A stretch of 26,272 nucleotides of DNA from Acidimicrobiales bacterium (GTDB taxonomy: Bacteria > Actinomycetota > Acidimicrobiia > Acidimicrobiales > SZUA-35). The notes below the pieces were generated by a model that saw only the letters and a program-made list of their open reading frames with translations, did not search any database and was not told the DNA's origin. Position numbers and translations under genes: made by a program. This document shows positions 7,670-15,838 of this stretch, piece by piece. The number at the start of each line of letters is the position of its first letter. Positions within the stretch are counted from its first letter, which is position 1. The stretch is from NCBI GenBank assembly GCA_024641625.1, contig JAHECQ010000007.1, forward strand, positions 1 through 26,272, in the 5' to 3' direction.

Positions 7670-8386
7670 TCAGACCTTGGGTTTGTCGTATTTGTAGCCA
7701 AGGCCTCGGATGGTCACGATGCGCGTGGGGTTCGAGGGATCGTCCTCGACCTTGGCCCTGAGTCGTTTGACGTGAACGTCGAGCGTCTTGGTGTCGCCCA
7801 CGTAGTCATGGCCCCAGATGCGGTCGATCAAGGTGTCACGCGACAAAACGCGACCTGCATGCTCCATCAACAGGGACAACAGATCGAACTCCTTCAACGG
7901 AAAGGCGACCTGTTCGCCCCGGACGAGCACGACATGGCTGTCGGGGTCGATGCTGACGTCGCCGACCTGGAGCGCACGCTCGGGCTCGGATTCCGATTCC
8001 GATTCCGATGAAACGGTGTCCTCGACGCGTCTCATGACGGCGCGCACCCGGGCAACCAGCTCCCGCATCCGATACGGCTTGGTGATGTAGTCATCAGCGC
8101 CGACCTCGAGGCCGACCACGGTGTCGACCTCGCTCGACTTGGCCGTCACCATGATGATCGGGACACGGGAACGGCGACGCAGATCACGACAGACGTCGAC
8201 CCCTGAGACTCGCGGCAGCATCAGGTCGAGCAACACGACGTCAGGGTTGACCTCGTCGAACCGGGCGATCGCTTCTGCTCCGTCTCGGGCAACCTCGACG
8301 TCGAAGCCTTCCTTGGTGAGCCCAACCGTCAACGCATCGACGAAGGCCTCCTCGTCCTCGACCACGAACACCCGTTGCCTGGTCAA
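7670..8386 (-). CDS. regX3: OmpR/PhoB-family response regulator of the phosphate locus (RegX3/PhoB-like)
   Basis: 238 residues from TTG 8386. The start is set by AAGGAGG (8400-8394) seven bases upstream, and it overlaps the kinase stop as TTGA. Receiver domain: acidic pocket E10/D11, phospho-acceptor D54 in VLLDLMLP, T81 and K103 (ITKPYR). A Ser/Glu linker SSESESESEPE follows, encoded by a short near-repeat, then a winged-helix domain ending TLDVHVKRLRAKVEDDPSNPTRIVTIRGLGYKY, the PhoB/RegX3 pattern. As the last gene of the pst-phoU-kinase run it should be the phosphate-starvation activator that binds GTTCACC-type PHO boxes such as the one before pstS. The symbol is by analogy to mycobacterial senX3-regX3. 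Confidence 0.92.
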   Translation of the reverse strand: MTRQRVFVVEDEEAFVDALTVGLTKEGFDVEVARDGAEAIARFDEVNPDVVLLDLMLPRVSGVDVCRDLRRRSRVPIIMVTAKSSEVDTVVGLEVGADDYITKPYRMRELVARVRAVMRRVEDTVSSESESESEPERALQVGDVSIDPDSHVVLVRGEQVAFPLKEFDLLSLLMEHAGRVLSRDTLIDRIWGHDYVGDTKTLDVHVKRLRAKVEDDPSNPTRIVTIRGLGYKYDKPKV

Positions 8387-9588
8387 CTCACGTCCTCCTT
8401 CTGCGGCCGTTCGCCCGGGCAACGCTGCGGCGCGGAGGTGTCGGCATCGTTGACAGACGAATCGGACGACGGAACAGCGGGGAGCACCAGGGTGAACGTG
8501 GTGCCTGCGCCCTCGGTCGAGGTCACCGCGATCCGGCCCTCGTGGTTCACCACCACATGCCGAACGATCGACAGTCCCAGTCCCGTCCCGCCGGTATTGC
8601 GGCTCCGACCGGGGTCCACTCGGTAGAAACGCTCGAAGATGCGTTCGAGATCACTCGCAGGAATACCGATCCCGTGGTCCTGCACCTGGATCACGATGTT
8701 GTCGTCCTCGCGCTCGGCCCGGATCCAGACATCGGAACCCGGATCGGAGTATTTGACCGCATTGTCGACCAGGTTGCCCAGCGCCGAGATCAGCTGACGG
8801 CGGTCGCCTCTGATGATCAGCGAATCGGGTGGCTGGGCAACCCGCAGGGGAATCTCCCGCTGGAGGGCCGCTCCCAGCGAGCGGGACAAGGCACCGGCGA
8901 TGACATCGTCGACCTTGACATCGACTGGATGCAGCTGATCGGACTCGATCTCCGACAGGGCCAACAGATCATCGATCGTGTTGCCCAGCCTGATCGCCTC
9001 GAGCTGGAGCCGGCCGGTGAGGCGATCGGTGGTCTCGGGGTCGTCCTGCTCCGAGAGGGCCTCGGCCAGCAGGCTGATGGCGCCGACGGGCGTCTTCAGT
9101 TCGTGGCTCACGTTGGCCACGAAGTCTCGTCGGACCTCGTCGACCCGGCGTTGCTCGGTCATGTCGGCGATGATGACCATGGTGCCCACCGGCCGACCGT
9201 TGGCCGAGATCGTCAGGCCCCTGAGGTCGATGTTGCGCCGAGGCGGACCGAAGAGATCGAGGCTCTTCTCGGCAGACTCGCCCGCTGCGACCTCGGCGAC
9301 CAGGTCGCGGATGGCGGCAGCGACCAGCGGCCCGATGTGTCGCTGTTCGGTGAGCTGCTGGGCGAAGTCGTTTCGCAGCACTTCGACGGCGTCCAGCCGA
9401 AGCAGCATGATGCCGAGTGGCAGCGAGTCGAGAGCCAGTCGCGCCAACTGATCGATTTCGGTCACCTGCGGACTCGCCGGCATCGGCGAGCCGACCAGCG
9501 GAGGTGCGACCCGCGGACGAAGCGAACCGAGCGAGCGTCCGACCACCGTGCCGACGGCAATACCGGCCAGCACGAGCAGCCAGGTCAC
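8383..9588 (-). CDS. senX3: Phosphate sensor histidine kinase (SenX3/PhoR-like)
   Basis: 401 residues from GTG 9588. There is one N-terminal membrane helix (about 2-18), no periplasmic sensor domain, and a PAS-like region (about 45-145, ending IIADMTEQRRVDEVRRDF). Then come the phospho-acceptor H162 in VSHELKTPVG and the ATPase motifs NLVDNAVKYS (N), DHGIGI (G1), FERFYRVD (F) and GTGLGLSIV (G2). The single short membrane helix with cytoplasmic PAS is typical of SenX3/PhoR kinases that read phosphate status through PstSCAB and PhoU. It overlaps regX3 by four bases and follows phoU after 39 bp. A TAGCGC shortly before the start is a weak possible internal promoter. Confidence 0.92.
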   Translation of the reverse strand: MTWLLVLAGIAVGTVVGRSLGSLRPRVAPPLVGSPMPASPQVTEIDQLARLALDSLPLGIMLLRLDAVEVLRNDFAQQLTEQRHIGPLVAAAIRDLVAEVAAGESAEKSLDLFGPPRRNIDLRGLTISANGRPVGTMVIIADMTEQRRVDEVRRDFVANVSHELKTPVGAISLLAEALSEQDDPETTDRLTGRLQLEAIRLGNTIDDLLALSEIESDQLHPVDVKVDDVIAGALSRSLGAALQREIPLRVAQPPDSLIIRGDRRQLISALGNLVDNAVKYSDPGSDVWIRAEREDDNIVIQVQDHGIGIPASDLERIFERFYRVDPGRSRNTGGTGLGLSIVRHVVVNHEGRIAVTSTEGAGTTFTLVLPAVPSSDSSVNDADTSAPQRCPGERPQKEDVS

Positions 9589-9627
9589 GGGGCGCTACCC
9601 ATCATTCGCCCCGGGTCCCACACCGAT

Positions 9628-10410
9628 TCAACTCCCGTCACCGGCGGCATCCGATGCAGCGTCGGCCGAGCCTTCGGTGACCAGGCCTTTGTCTCGACGA
9701 GCGTCGGCTCGCAAGGCACCAGTGTGTTCGGGCAACCAGCCGGTGACCATGTAGGAGACCCGTTGGCCGATGTTCACCGCATGATCACCGATCCGCTCGT
9801 AGTACCGAGCGATCAGGGCCAGCTGCACCGCAGCGGCAATGTCGAGTTGGTTCTGGGCGTGCGCCTCGAAGACGACCTCGACCATCTCGCGGTTCAGTTG
9901 GTCGAGTTCATCATCGATGTCGCCCAGCGCCGAGGCCAAGGACTCATCGGCATCGGCGAAGGCCTCGAGCGACAGGCGCAGCAGCTTCTGGGCCTCATCG
10001 GCCATGGCCCCGATGACCCCACGAATCTTCGGGGTGAGCTCAGCGCCGTACATCCGACGAGCCGCTTTGGAGACGTTGACCATGAGATCGGCCGAACGTT
10101 CGAGTTCGCTGGTCAACTTGAGCACGGTGATGAGGCGCCGCAGTTCGCTGGCCATGGGCGCCTGGCGGGCCATGATGACATAGACGCGCTCCTCGATCTC
10201 GAGACTCAGGTGATCGACGTCGTCGTCATCATCGACCAACGACTGTGCTTCGGCTAGATCGCCCTTGAGCAGCACCTTCGTCCCCCGAGGAATGGTCTCG
10301 CACACCAGTGCCCCGAGCCGAAGGATCTCGGCATTCAGATCGTCGAGCTCGCGGTGGTAGGACACTCGGTGCTCCGAGGCGCGAACAGTCGCATCCATCT
10401 CTGTCATCAT
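9628..10410 (-). CDS. phoU: PhoU phosphate-signalling regulator, canonical copy
   Basis: 260 residues. It has two tandem PhoU three-helix bundles with the metal-binding acidic motifs ELERSADLMVN (first half) and YYERIGDHAVNIGQRV (second half), the hallmark E/DxxxD signatures. The C-terminus from about 225 is a low-complexity Ala/Asp/Gly tail (GSADAASDAAGDGS) beyond the fold. PhoU couples the Pst transporter to the sensor kinase and represses the Pho response when phosphate is plentiful. Its ATG overlaps the stop of the other phoU as ATGA (10407-10410), so translation is coupled. It directly precedes the kinase gene, which supports it as the signalling copy. Confidence 0.93.
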   Translation of the reverse strand: MMTEMDATVRASEHRVSYHRELDDLNAEILRLGALVCETIPRGTKVLLKGDLAEAQSLVDDDDDVDHLSLEIEERVYVIMARQAPMASELRRLITVLKLTSELERSADLMVNVSKAARRMYGAELTPKIRGVIGAMADEAQKLLRLSLEAFADADESLASALGDIDDELDQLNREMVEVVFEAHAQNQLDIAAAVQLALIARYYERIGDHAVNIGQRVSYMVTGWLPEHTGALRADARRDKGLVTEGSADAASDAAGDGS

Positions 10411-11123
10411 GCAACCTCATCGGCTAGGTGGCTGGGGTCCCCGGTCACAAGGTACCGGAGTCGGGCGATGAGCACGTGCGTGTGGTCGGCGATCCGATCC
10501 AGCGAGCGACACACGACGAACGCCGAAACCCCGGCGCGTACGGCGCTGGGACCCGACAACTCCATGATCTTGGACACCATGGCGGCGGCCAACCCCTCGG
10601 GGGTGTCGAGCAGACCCGAGGTCTCCGAGGGCGTCGGTTGGTCGGTCGAGCGCCGATGGAAGGCCCCGTCGTGCTCTCCCACTACATCGAGTGAGGCACT
10701 GGCCCATCCGGCTTGCATCACCCGGAAGTCCTCCTGGACCTTGGTCACCAACTCGACGGCGACCTGGTGCAGCTCGGGGTGGGCGGCGATCATCGGCTGA
10801 TCATCGACCGTCTTAGCGATGCGAAGGCAGAGATCGCCGATTCGTTCCAGCGAATCGAGGGCCCGGATCACCGAGACCACCAACCGGAAATCCGAGGCAA
10901 CCGGTCCTTCTCGAACCAGGAGCTCGTAACAGCGCTCGAGTAACGACACATGCATCTGATCGATCTCGTCGTCAGAAGCCAGCAGATCGGCCGCGGCCTG
11001 GATGTCGCCGAATTCGATCACTCGGCCGGCCCGAGCGATGGAGTCATCGACTCGGAGGGCCATGAGCTCGACCTGCAAACGGAGCTGGTCGAGTTCCTCG
11101 GCGAAGGCTCCTCTCACGCGCAT
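10407..11123 (-). CDS. Second PhoU-family protein, divergent paralogue
   Basis: 238 residues starting at ATG 11123, two bases after the pstB stop. The first half has a PhoU bundle with DSLERIGDLCLRIAKTV, and the second half ends CRSLDRIADHTHVLIARLRYLVTG, the matching metal-binding helix. Between them (about 140-175) is an insert not typical of PhoU (GAFHRRSTDQPTPSETSG). It differs from the neighbouring PhoU in most positions, so this is an old duplication rather than a recent one. Tandem PhoU paralogues in a pst operon suggest divided labour, for example one acting on the transporter and one on the kinase; that is inference. Confidence 0.88.
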   Translation of the reverse strand: MRVRGAFAEELDQLRLQVELMALRVDDSIARAGRVIEFGDIQAAADLLASDDEIDQMHVSLLERCYELLVREGPVASDFRLVVSVIRALDSLERIGDLCLRIAKTVDDQPMIAAHPELHQVAVELVTKVQEDFRVMQAGWASASLDVVGEHDGAFHRRSTDQPTPSETSGLLDTPEGLAAAMVSKIMELSGPSAVRAGVSAFVVCRSLDRIADHTHVLIARLRYLVTGDPSHLADEVA

Positions 11124-11125
11124 CC

Positions 11126-12061
11126 TCAGCCGAATCGGCCGGTGACGTAGTTCTCGGTCCGTTCGTCGGACGGGTTGGCGAAGATCTTCTCCGTGAGGTC
11201 GTATTCGACCAGCAGACCGGTGCGCCGGTCGCTCAGACTGTCGAGCTCGGCCGTGAAGAAGGCCGTGCGATCACTCACCCGGGCGGCCTGTTGCATGTTG
11301 TGGGTGACGATGACGATCGTGTAGTCGGTCTTGAGTTCGTGCATGAGGTCCTCGATGCGCCCGGTTGCAATGGGGTCCAGGGCCGAACAGGGCTCGTCCA
11401 TCAACAGCACGTCGGGGCGAGTGGCGATGGCTCGGGCGATGCACAAGCGCTGCTGTTGGCCGCCGGACATGCCCAGGGCGGACTCCTTCAACCGATCCTT
11501 CACCTCGTCCCACAGCGCGGCCCGCTTCAGCGAGGTTTCGACGATCTCATCGAAGGAAGATTTCGGGACACCGGCAATCCTGGGACCGTAGGTGATGTTG
11601 TCGTAGATCGACTTGGGGAACGGGTTGGGCTTCTGGAACACCATGCCGATGCGGCGACGGACCTCGACCGGATCGACGCGCGGATCGTAGAGATCGACGC
11701 CGTGGTAGTTCACCACCCCCTCGACCCTGGCTCCGGTGATGAGGTCGTTCATGCGGTTGAAGCACCGCAGCACCGTCGACTTGCCACAGCCGCTCGGCCC
11801 GATCATGGCGGTGATCTGATGTTCCATGACCGGGAGGTTGACGTCACGGACCGCCCGAAAGTCGCCGTAGTAGACCGACAGATCGCGAAGGTCGAGGATC
11901 ACCTCGCCATCGATCGAGAGGTCGTCGGAAGGCGAGGCAGCTTCGATTCGGGCCGTGGGCGTTCGGGTGGTGGCTGCTGATTCCATGGACTGCTGTTCCG
12001 TCTTCTCGGTCCGTCGCATGTCTTGCTGCGGGCTGTCTTCGCTGGGTTCGTTGGAGTTCAC
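11126..12061 (-). CDS. pstB: Phosphate ABC transporter ATP-binding protein PstB
   Basis: 311 residues from GTG 12061; AGAGAG lies just upstream as a possible Shine-Dalgarno. Walker A is GPSGCGKST (88-96), then the Q-loop VFQKPNPFP, signature MSGGQQQR, Walker B VLLMDEPCSALDP and H-loop IVTHNMQQA; NPFP and the SxLDP context are PstB-specific. It energises phosphate uptake with PstC/PstA. The core normally starts near residue 52, so there is an unusual hydrophilic N-terminal extension of about 50 residues (Ser/Glu/Thr-rich). Internal ATGs at residues 15 and 26 could be the real start, but each would still leave an extension. It lies 40 bp after pstA. Confidence 0.95.
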   Translation of the reverse strand: MNSNEPSEDSPQQDMRRTEKTEQQSMESAATTRTPTARIEAASPSDDLSIDGEVILDLRDLSVYYGDFRAVRDVNLPVMEHQITAMIGPSGCGKSTVLRCFNRMNDLITGARVEGVVNYHGVDLYDPRVDPVEVRRRIGMVFQKPNPFPKSIYDNITYGPRIAGVPKSSFDEIVETSLKRAALWDEVKDRLKESALGMSGGQQQRLCIARAIATRPDVLLMDEPCSALDPIATGRIEDLMHELKTDYTIVIVTHNMQQAARVSDRTAFFTAELDSLSDRRTGLLVEYDLTEKIFANPSDERTENYVTGRFG

Positions 12062-12101
12062 AGAGCTCTCTTGGATGTGTGGGTGCGTGATCTGCAGGCC
12101 G

Positions 12102-13052
12102 TCAGCCCGTACGTCGACGCTCGAAGCGGTTTCTCAGGATGATGGCCGCGCTGTTGAGCAACAACACGAACAGGATCAACACGACGATCGCCGCCGCCGC
12201 GTCGTCGACCTTGAACCCTTCCTGCGGTTGGCGGGCCCACGTCGTGATCACGATCGGCATGGCGGTGAACGATTGGCGTACCTGGGTCACGTCCCACCAC
12301 GAGGGCAACTCGGACATGAACCCGGTGACCGAACCGATGAGGATGAGCGGGGCAGCCTCGCCTGCGGCTCGAGCCACCGACAGGAGAGTTCCGGTGAGAA
12401 TGCCCGGTGCGGCATAGGGCAGGATGTGGTCCTTGATCACTTCCCACTGAGTTGCCCCGACACCGACACCGGCTTCGCGCAACTCGTTCGGAACACCGCG
12501 CAGCGCCTCGATCGAGGTGATGATGACCACAGGCAACACGAGGCAGGCAAGGGTGAGGCCGGCGGCCAGCGGGGTGCGGCCGCCGGTGAGCGCGCCGATG
12601 CCGAACCCCTTGACGAAGATGGTCAATCCCAGGATGCCGTACACCACCGAGGGGACGCCCGCGAGGTTGCGGATGTTCAGGTCGATGAAGCTCGTCAGCT
12701 TCGACTTCGAGGCGTATTCCTCGAGGTAGATCGCCGAGCCGATCCCGATCGGGAAGGCAACGAGGGCGGTGATGAGACACAGGTAGAACGTACCCCGCAG
12801 GCCCTGGGCAATTCCCGAGGTCTCGGGTTTGGACCCGAGTCCCGAGGTCAGGAAATCGCCGAGGCGGCCCGCGAGCACCGGCCAGCCGTCGGTGACCACT
12901 TGGCTCAGGAGAACGAGCAGGATGAGCAAGGTGAACAGCAACGATCCGAGCAACGCAAGTCGGAACACCACCCCGCCGACATCGGACTTGCGTTGCAGAC
13001 GGGCGAGGATGTCCGATGGAGCGTCTCTTCGGTTGATCGAGGGCAGAGCCAT
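12102..13052 (-). CDS. pstA: Phosphate ABC transporter permease PstA
   Basis: 316 residues from ATG 13052. AGGAG lies seven bases upstream, and the pstC stop ends one base earlier; the frame is open to 13094, but that would overlap pstC. It has six membrane helices with a large first extracytoplasmic segment. The EAA-type loop is EALRGVPNELREAGVGVGATQWEV..LPYAAPGI, followed by ARAAGEAAPLILIG, both PstA signatures. NLAGVPSVVYGILGL is the conserved permease segment. It pairs with PstC in the inner membrane. The last residues RNRFERRRTG are a basic cytoplasmic tail. Confidence 0.95.
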   Translation of the reverse strand: MALPSINRRDAPSDILARLQRKSDVGGVVFRLALLGSLLFTLLILLVLLSQVVTDGWPVLAGRLGDFLTSGLGSKPETSGIAQGLRGTFYLCLITALVAFPIGIGSAIYLEEYASKSKLTSFIDLNIRNLAGVPSVVYGILGLTIFVKGFGIGALTGGRTPLAAGLTLACLVLPVVIITSIEALRGVPNELREAGVGVGATQWEVIKDHILPYAAPGILTGTLLSVARAAGEAAPLILIGSVTGFMSELPSWWDVTQVRQSFTAMPIVITTWARQPQEGFKVDDAAAAIVVLILFVLLLNSAAIILRNRFERRRTG

Positions 13053-13053
13053 G

Positions 13054-13986
13054 TCAGTACTCCTGGCGATAGCGACGTACGACGCGGCCGGCAATGAGGT
13101 TCATGACGAGGGTCATCACGAACAAGAGGAATCCCACGAAGTACAGGCTCTGGAACGTAGGACCCTCCCCGGCCACGTTGTCGGTACCCGAGGCCACCGA
13201 AGCCATGGCGGCGGTCATCGTGAGGCCTGGTTCCAGGGGGCTGAAGGTCTGCATGGCACTGTCGGCGGCCCCGCCGGCGATGTAGACCACCATGGTCTCG
13301 CCGATCGCCCGCGAGGTGGCCACGATGAAGGCGGCGATGAGCCCCGAGATCGAGGCGGGCAGCACCACCTTCAACGTCGTGGTCTTCTTCCTGGCCCCCA
13401 ACCCCGACGACGCTTCTCGAAGCGATGGGGGTACCGCCGTCAGCGCATCCTCGGCGATGGAGGCGATGAGCGGAATGGTGAGCAGGCCGACGCCGATACC
13501 AGCCGCTGCCAGGTTGGCCGGCTTGGCCGAACTGAAGAGCCGGCTGACCACCTCCGGAGCGATGAAGCGCAGGGCGAAGTAGCCGAGCACGACCGACGGT
13601 ACGCCGGCCAGGATCTCGAGGATCGGCTTGAGGATCTTGCGAGCTCGAGGGTTCGCGTACTCCGACAGGTACACCGCGGCGGCCAGGCCCAGCGGGGCGG
13701 CCACGAGCATGGCGATGATCGTGACGATCAAGGTGGCGGCCACGATGGTCCGCAAGTCGAAGATCCCACGACGCGGGAACCAGCCGATGTCCCACAAGGT
13801 GCCGAGGTCGACCTCGATGAGGAAGAGCGCGGCTTCCCACACGAGTGAGTACAGGATGAGCGCACTGATGAGCACCGACGCCGTCGCCGCGGCAAACATC
13901 GTCGAACGGATCCGGCGTTCCTTGCGCTGGCGGGCCTTGCTGCCCTGCAGAACAGAGACGTCCCAGTCGGTGGTGCTAGCGGTCAT
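13054..13986 (-). CDS. pstC: Phosphate ABC transporter permease PstC
   Basis: 310 residues from ATG 13986, which has a weak AGGG Shine-Dalgarno eight bases upstream. The frame is open to an ATG at 14043, right after the terminator-like hairpin, giving a 19-residue basic extension that I think is not used. It has six membrane helices. PstC signatures are EILAGVPSVVLGYFALRF, the EAA loop TAVPPSLREASSGLGARKKTT..LPASISGL, and SRAIGETMVVYIAGG. It forms the channel with PstA. Transcription from the pstS promoter must pass the hairpin at 14058-14096, so pstCAB should be expressed less than pstS. Confidence 0.94.
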   Translation of the reverse strand: MTASTTDWDVSVLQGSKARQRKERRIRSTMFAAATASVLISALILYSLVWEAALFLIEVDLGTLWDIGWFPRRGIFDLRTIVAATLIVTIIAMLVAAPLGLAAAVYLSEYANPRARKILKPILEILAGVPSVVLGYFALRFIAPEVVSRLFSSAKPANLAAAGIGVGLLTIPLIASIAEDALTAVPPSLREASSGLGARKKTTTLKVVLPASISGLIAAFIVATSRAIGETMVVYIAGGAADSAMQTFSPLEPGLTMTAAMASVASGTDNVAGEGPTFQSLYFVGFLLFVMTLVMNLIAGRVVRRYRQEY

Positions 13987-14057
13987 TGTTCGGACCCTGC
14001 GCTTTGCCCATGAGGACCTCGGCTCCAGTCGACGGACTTGCATTGAAAACTAGAACA

Positions 14058-14096
14058 AACGAAAGGCTGCGACTCACCGAGGCGCAGCCTTTCGTT
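14058..14096 (-). terminator. Strong hairpin between pstS and pstC, attenuating terminator
   Basis: A 14-bp perfect stem: AACGAAAGGCTGCG pairs with CGCAGCCTTTCGTT across an 11-base loop. On the minus strand it is followed by a T-rich run (TGTTCTAGTTTTC). It sits 20 bp after the pstS stop and just before pstC, a position where partial termination or 3'-end protection raises PstS over the membrane components. Confidence 0.85.
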
Positions 14097-14115
14097 CGCC
14101 GGAAACTCGCCGAGC

Positions 14116-15168
14116 TCAACGACCTTCCCACGCTGCGACGGTCTCGGCCTTCACATCGTCGGTGAGCGCGACGTAATCGGCCTCGGCGACCGCCTCATCG
14201 AGGCCGAAGGTCATGTAGTAGTCGACGAAGGCAGTCAGCGCTTCGCTCTCGGCAGCCTTGGCCTTGTTGACGTAGATGTAGAGCGATCGTGAGATCGGGT
14301 ACTCACCCGACGCTATGGTCTCGGCATTGGGCTCGATGCAATCGCCTCCGGCTTCCTTGGAGATCGGGATCAGCTTGACGCTGTCCTTGGACAGATCGGC
14401 GAAGGCGAAGCCGACCCAACCGAAGGCGGTCGGGTTGCTGGAGATGGTCTCGATGATCACGTTGTCATCAGCGGCGCTCGAGTAGTCGGGTCGTGCGTTC
14501 TTGGCATCCTGTTCCCGGGACTCGGCGATCTTGGACATGACGATCTCGATGAAGCTGTCGTAGGTACCCGACTCGGGGCCGGGTGCGCTGATGATCAGCT
14601 CGGCATCGGGGAGACCGCCGTTGCCACCGACCTCGGTTGCCAGTTGGTCGGCATCGCTCCACTTCGAGAACCCGGTGGACTCCGGGCCGGCGAGAGCGTA
14701 CAGATCGCCGAAGGCAAGGCACTCGACCGCGTCGTTCTCGGTGCTGGTCATCACGGCAATGCCGTCGATACCGACCTTGAGCTCGACATACTCGATACCG
14801 GCATCGGCACAGGTGGCTGCTTCCTCGTCCTTGATCTTGCGGGATGCATCGGAGATGTCGGTCTCGCCGGCGCAGAAGAGCTTGAAGCCGTCGCCGGTCC
14901 CCGGCCCGCTGACCTCGATGTTGACGTCGGGGTGGTCGGCCGAGAAGGACTCGGCCACGACGATCGAGATCGGTTCGACCGTGGAGGAGCCGGAGATCAC
15001 GACGTCACCGCTGAGGGAGTCCGTCGCTCCGGTCGTCTCCGAATCGGCGGTGCTGCCCCCGCTGTCGCTGCTTCCGCAGGCGGCCGCGACGACGCCGAAC
15101 GCCATGGCGAGTGCGGTCAACTTCGTCAGCGCAGATTTCGAAGGTAATGACACAGGATTCAAGAACAA
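14116..15168 (-). CDS. pstS: Phosphate-binding lipoprotein PstS
   Basis: 350 residues from TTG 15168, chosen because GGGAGG (15180-15175) is six bases upstream; a GTG at 15153 is the alternative. There is a lipoprotein signal with lipobox VAAAC (Cys31), then a Ser/Gly/Thr linker. The body is a PstS-family binding protein: ISGSSTVEPIS near the N-terminus (phosphate-binding SST loop), GPGTGDGFKLFCAGETDISDASR, and later ISAPGPESGTYDSF, the second phosphate loop. PstS captures phosphate outside the membrane for PstCAB. It is the first gene of the eight-gene locus, preceded by a PHO box and separated from pstC by a strong hairpin. Confidence 0.95.
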   Translation of the reverse strand: MFLNPVSLPSKSALTKLTALAMAFGVVAAACGSSDSGGSTADSETTGATDSLSGDVVISGSSTVEPISIVVAESFSADHPDVNIEVSGPGTGDGFKLFCAGETDISDASRKIKDEEAATCADAGIEYVELKVGIDGIAVMTSTENDAVECLAFGDLYALAGPESTGFSKWSDADQLATEVGGNGGLPDAELIISAPGPESGTYDSFIEIVMSKIAESREQDAKNARPDYSSAADDNVIIETISSNPTAFGWVGFAFADLSKDSVKLIPISKEAGGDCIEPNAETIASGEYPISRSLYIYVNKAKAAESEALTAFVDYYMTFGLDEAVAEADYVALTDDVKAETVAAWEGR

Positions 15169-15237
15169 GATATGCCTCCCTGGCGGTTCGCGTGACCTCT
15201 CGAGCACGCGGCGTCTGGTCGTGTTGCGACACCGTGA

Positions 15238-15264
15238 AAGGTACGGAGCAAGGGTGTCGGTCAA
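15238..15264 (-). promoter_or_regulatory. pstS: Putative pstS promoter
   Basis: Minus strand: TTGACC (15264-15259), a short 15-bp spacer, then TACCTT (15243-15238). The sub-optimal spacing is typical of an activator-dependent promoter, and the PHO box lies about ten bases upstream of the -35. The leader would be roughly 60 bases. Confidence 0.45.
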
Positions 15265-15274
15265 GCCCCGAGCA

Positions 15275-15292
15275 GGTGAACAAAAGGTGAAC
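15275..15292 (-). promoter_or_regulatory. PHO box (PhoP/RegX3 site) upstream of pstS
   Basis: Minus strand GTTCACC TTTT GTTCACC: two exact seven-base units at 15292-15286 and 15281-15275, spaced 11 bp. This matches the 11-bp direct-repeat PHO box described for Streptomyces PhoP. It lies just upstream of the pstS -35 and of the locus that encodes the cognate regulator. Confidence 0.85.
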
Positions 15293-15315
15293 GACGACCG
15301 AAGTCTTGGTTCACC
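15282..15315 (-). terminator. UUCG-tetraloop terminator after the ppk1-Nudix operon
   Basis: Minus strand: GGTGAAC (15315-15309) pairs with GTTCACC (15292-15286). Inside, after two mismatches, GAC pairs with GTC and closes a TTCG loop as C(UUCG)G; TTTT follows directly (15285-15282). The 3' arm is also the distal PHO-box unit. Confidence 0.7.
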
Positions 15316-15394
15316 CGATTCGTGACCTACCCAATCCGCCCGCCGACGACGGCCACCACTCGCTCAGGTCCTTGCTCGTCGACCCACCGACCGG

Positions 15395-15838
15395 TCACGG
15401 CATCGATCGGAGCACGCCCACCGCTTCGATCAGCAAGTTCTCATCGTGCTGATAGCTCAACAGAGCCGCCGCTTCCGGGGGCCCCAACCAGAGGACCTCG
15501 TCGACCTCTTCGTTGGGCACGAATTCGCCGCGGCACCAGCGCATCAGCCAGTAGCGCACAACCTTGTTCCTGCCCTTGTGATCGACGTAGGTCACAGACG
15601 TGAGCTCTGGACCGAACTCACCCTCGAGGTTCGTCTCCTCCTTGACCTCTCGCCGCGCACAGGCCTCGTCGGACTCGCCTGGATCGCGCTTGCCCTTGGG
15701 GAAGGACCAGTCGTCGTACCGGTCCCGGTGGGCGACCAGGACCTCGAGGCCCGTTTCGGCCGCTCGCCACACGACACACCCGGCGGCGCGAATCGTGCCG
15801 TGGGCGTCCAGTCGGTCGGCATCGTCCCCGATGATCAT
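15395..15838 (-). CDS. Nudix hydrolase, MutT1-like
   Basis: 147 residues from ATG 15838, which overlaps the ppk1 stop as ATGA; the open frame reaching 16171 is a shadow of ppk1. The Nudix box runs from G49 to L71: G-x5-E55-x7-R63-E-V-K-E67-E68-T-N70-L71, complete except that the usual Gly near the end is Asn. Arg, Trp and KGKRDPGE before the box fit the MutT1 subgroup, which hydrolyses oxidised or dinucleotide substrates. In mycobacteria mutT1 also sits beside ppk1 but carries a histidine-phosphatase domain that is absent here. Co-location with ppk1 suggests a role in nucleotide or polyphosphate metabolism; the substrate is not deducible. Confidence 0.88.
   Translation of the reverse strand: MIIGDDADRLDAHGTIRAAGCVVWRAAETGLEVLVAHRDRYDDWSFPKGKRDPGESDEACARREVKEETNLEGEFGPELTSVTYVDHKGRNKVVRYWLMRWCRGEFVPNEEVDEVLWLGPPEAAALLSYQHDENLLIEAVGVLRSMP

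Noticed and set aside
5960..8011. Open plus-strand frame of about 680 codons
   Set aside because: It is a shadow of the MFS and regX3 genes: low-complexity Arg/Gln/His composition, no motif, and it crosses several well supported genes.
8485..8500. Single GGTGAAC inside the kinase gene as a PHO box
   Set aside because: No second unit at 11 bp and it lies within coding sequence.
8542..10257. Open plus-strand frame of about 570 codons
   Set aside because: Antisense to the kinase and phoU genes, whose motifs are complete. No start signal or domain.
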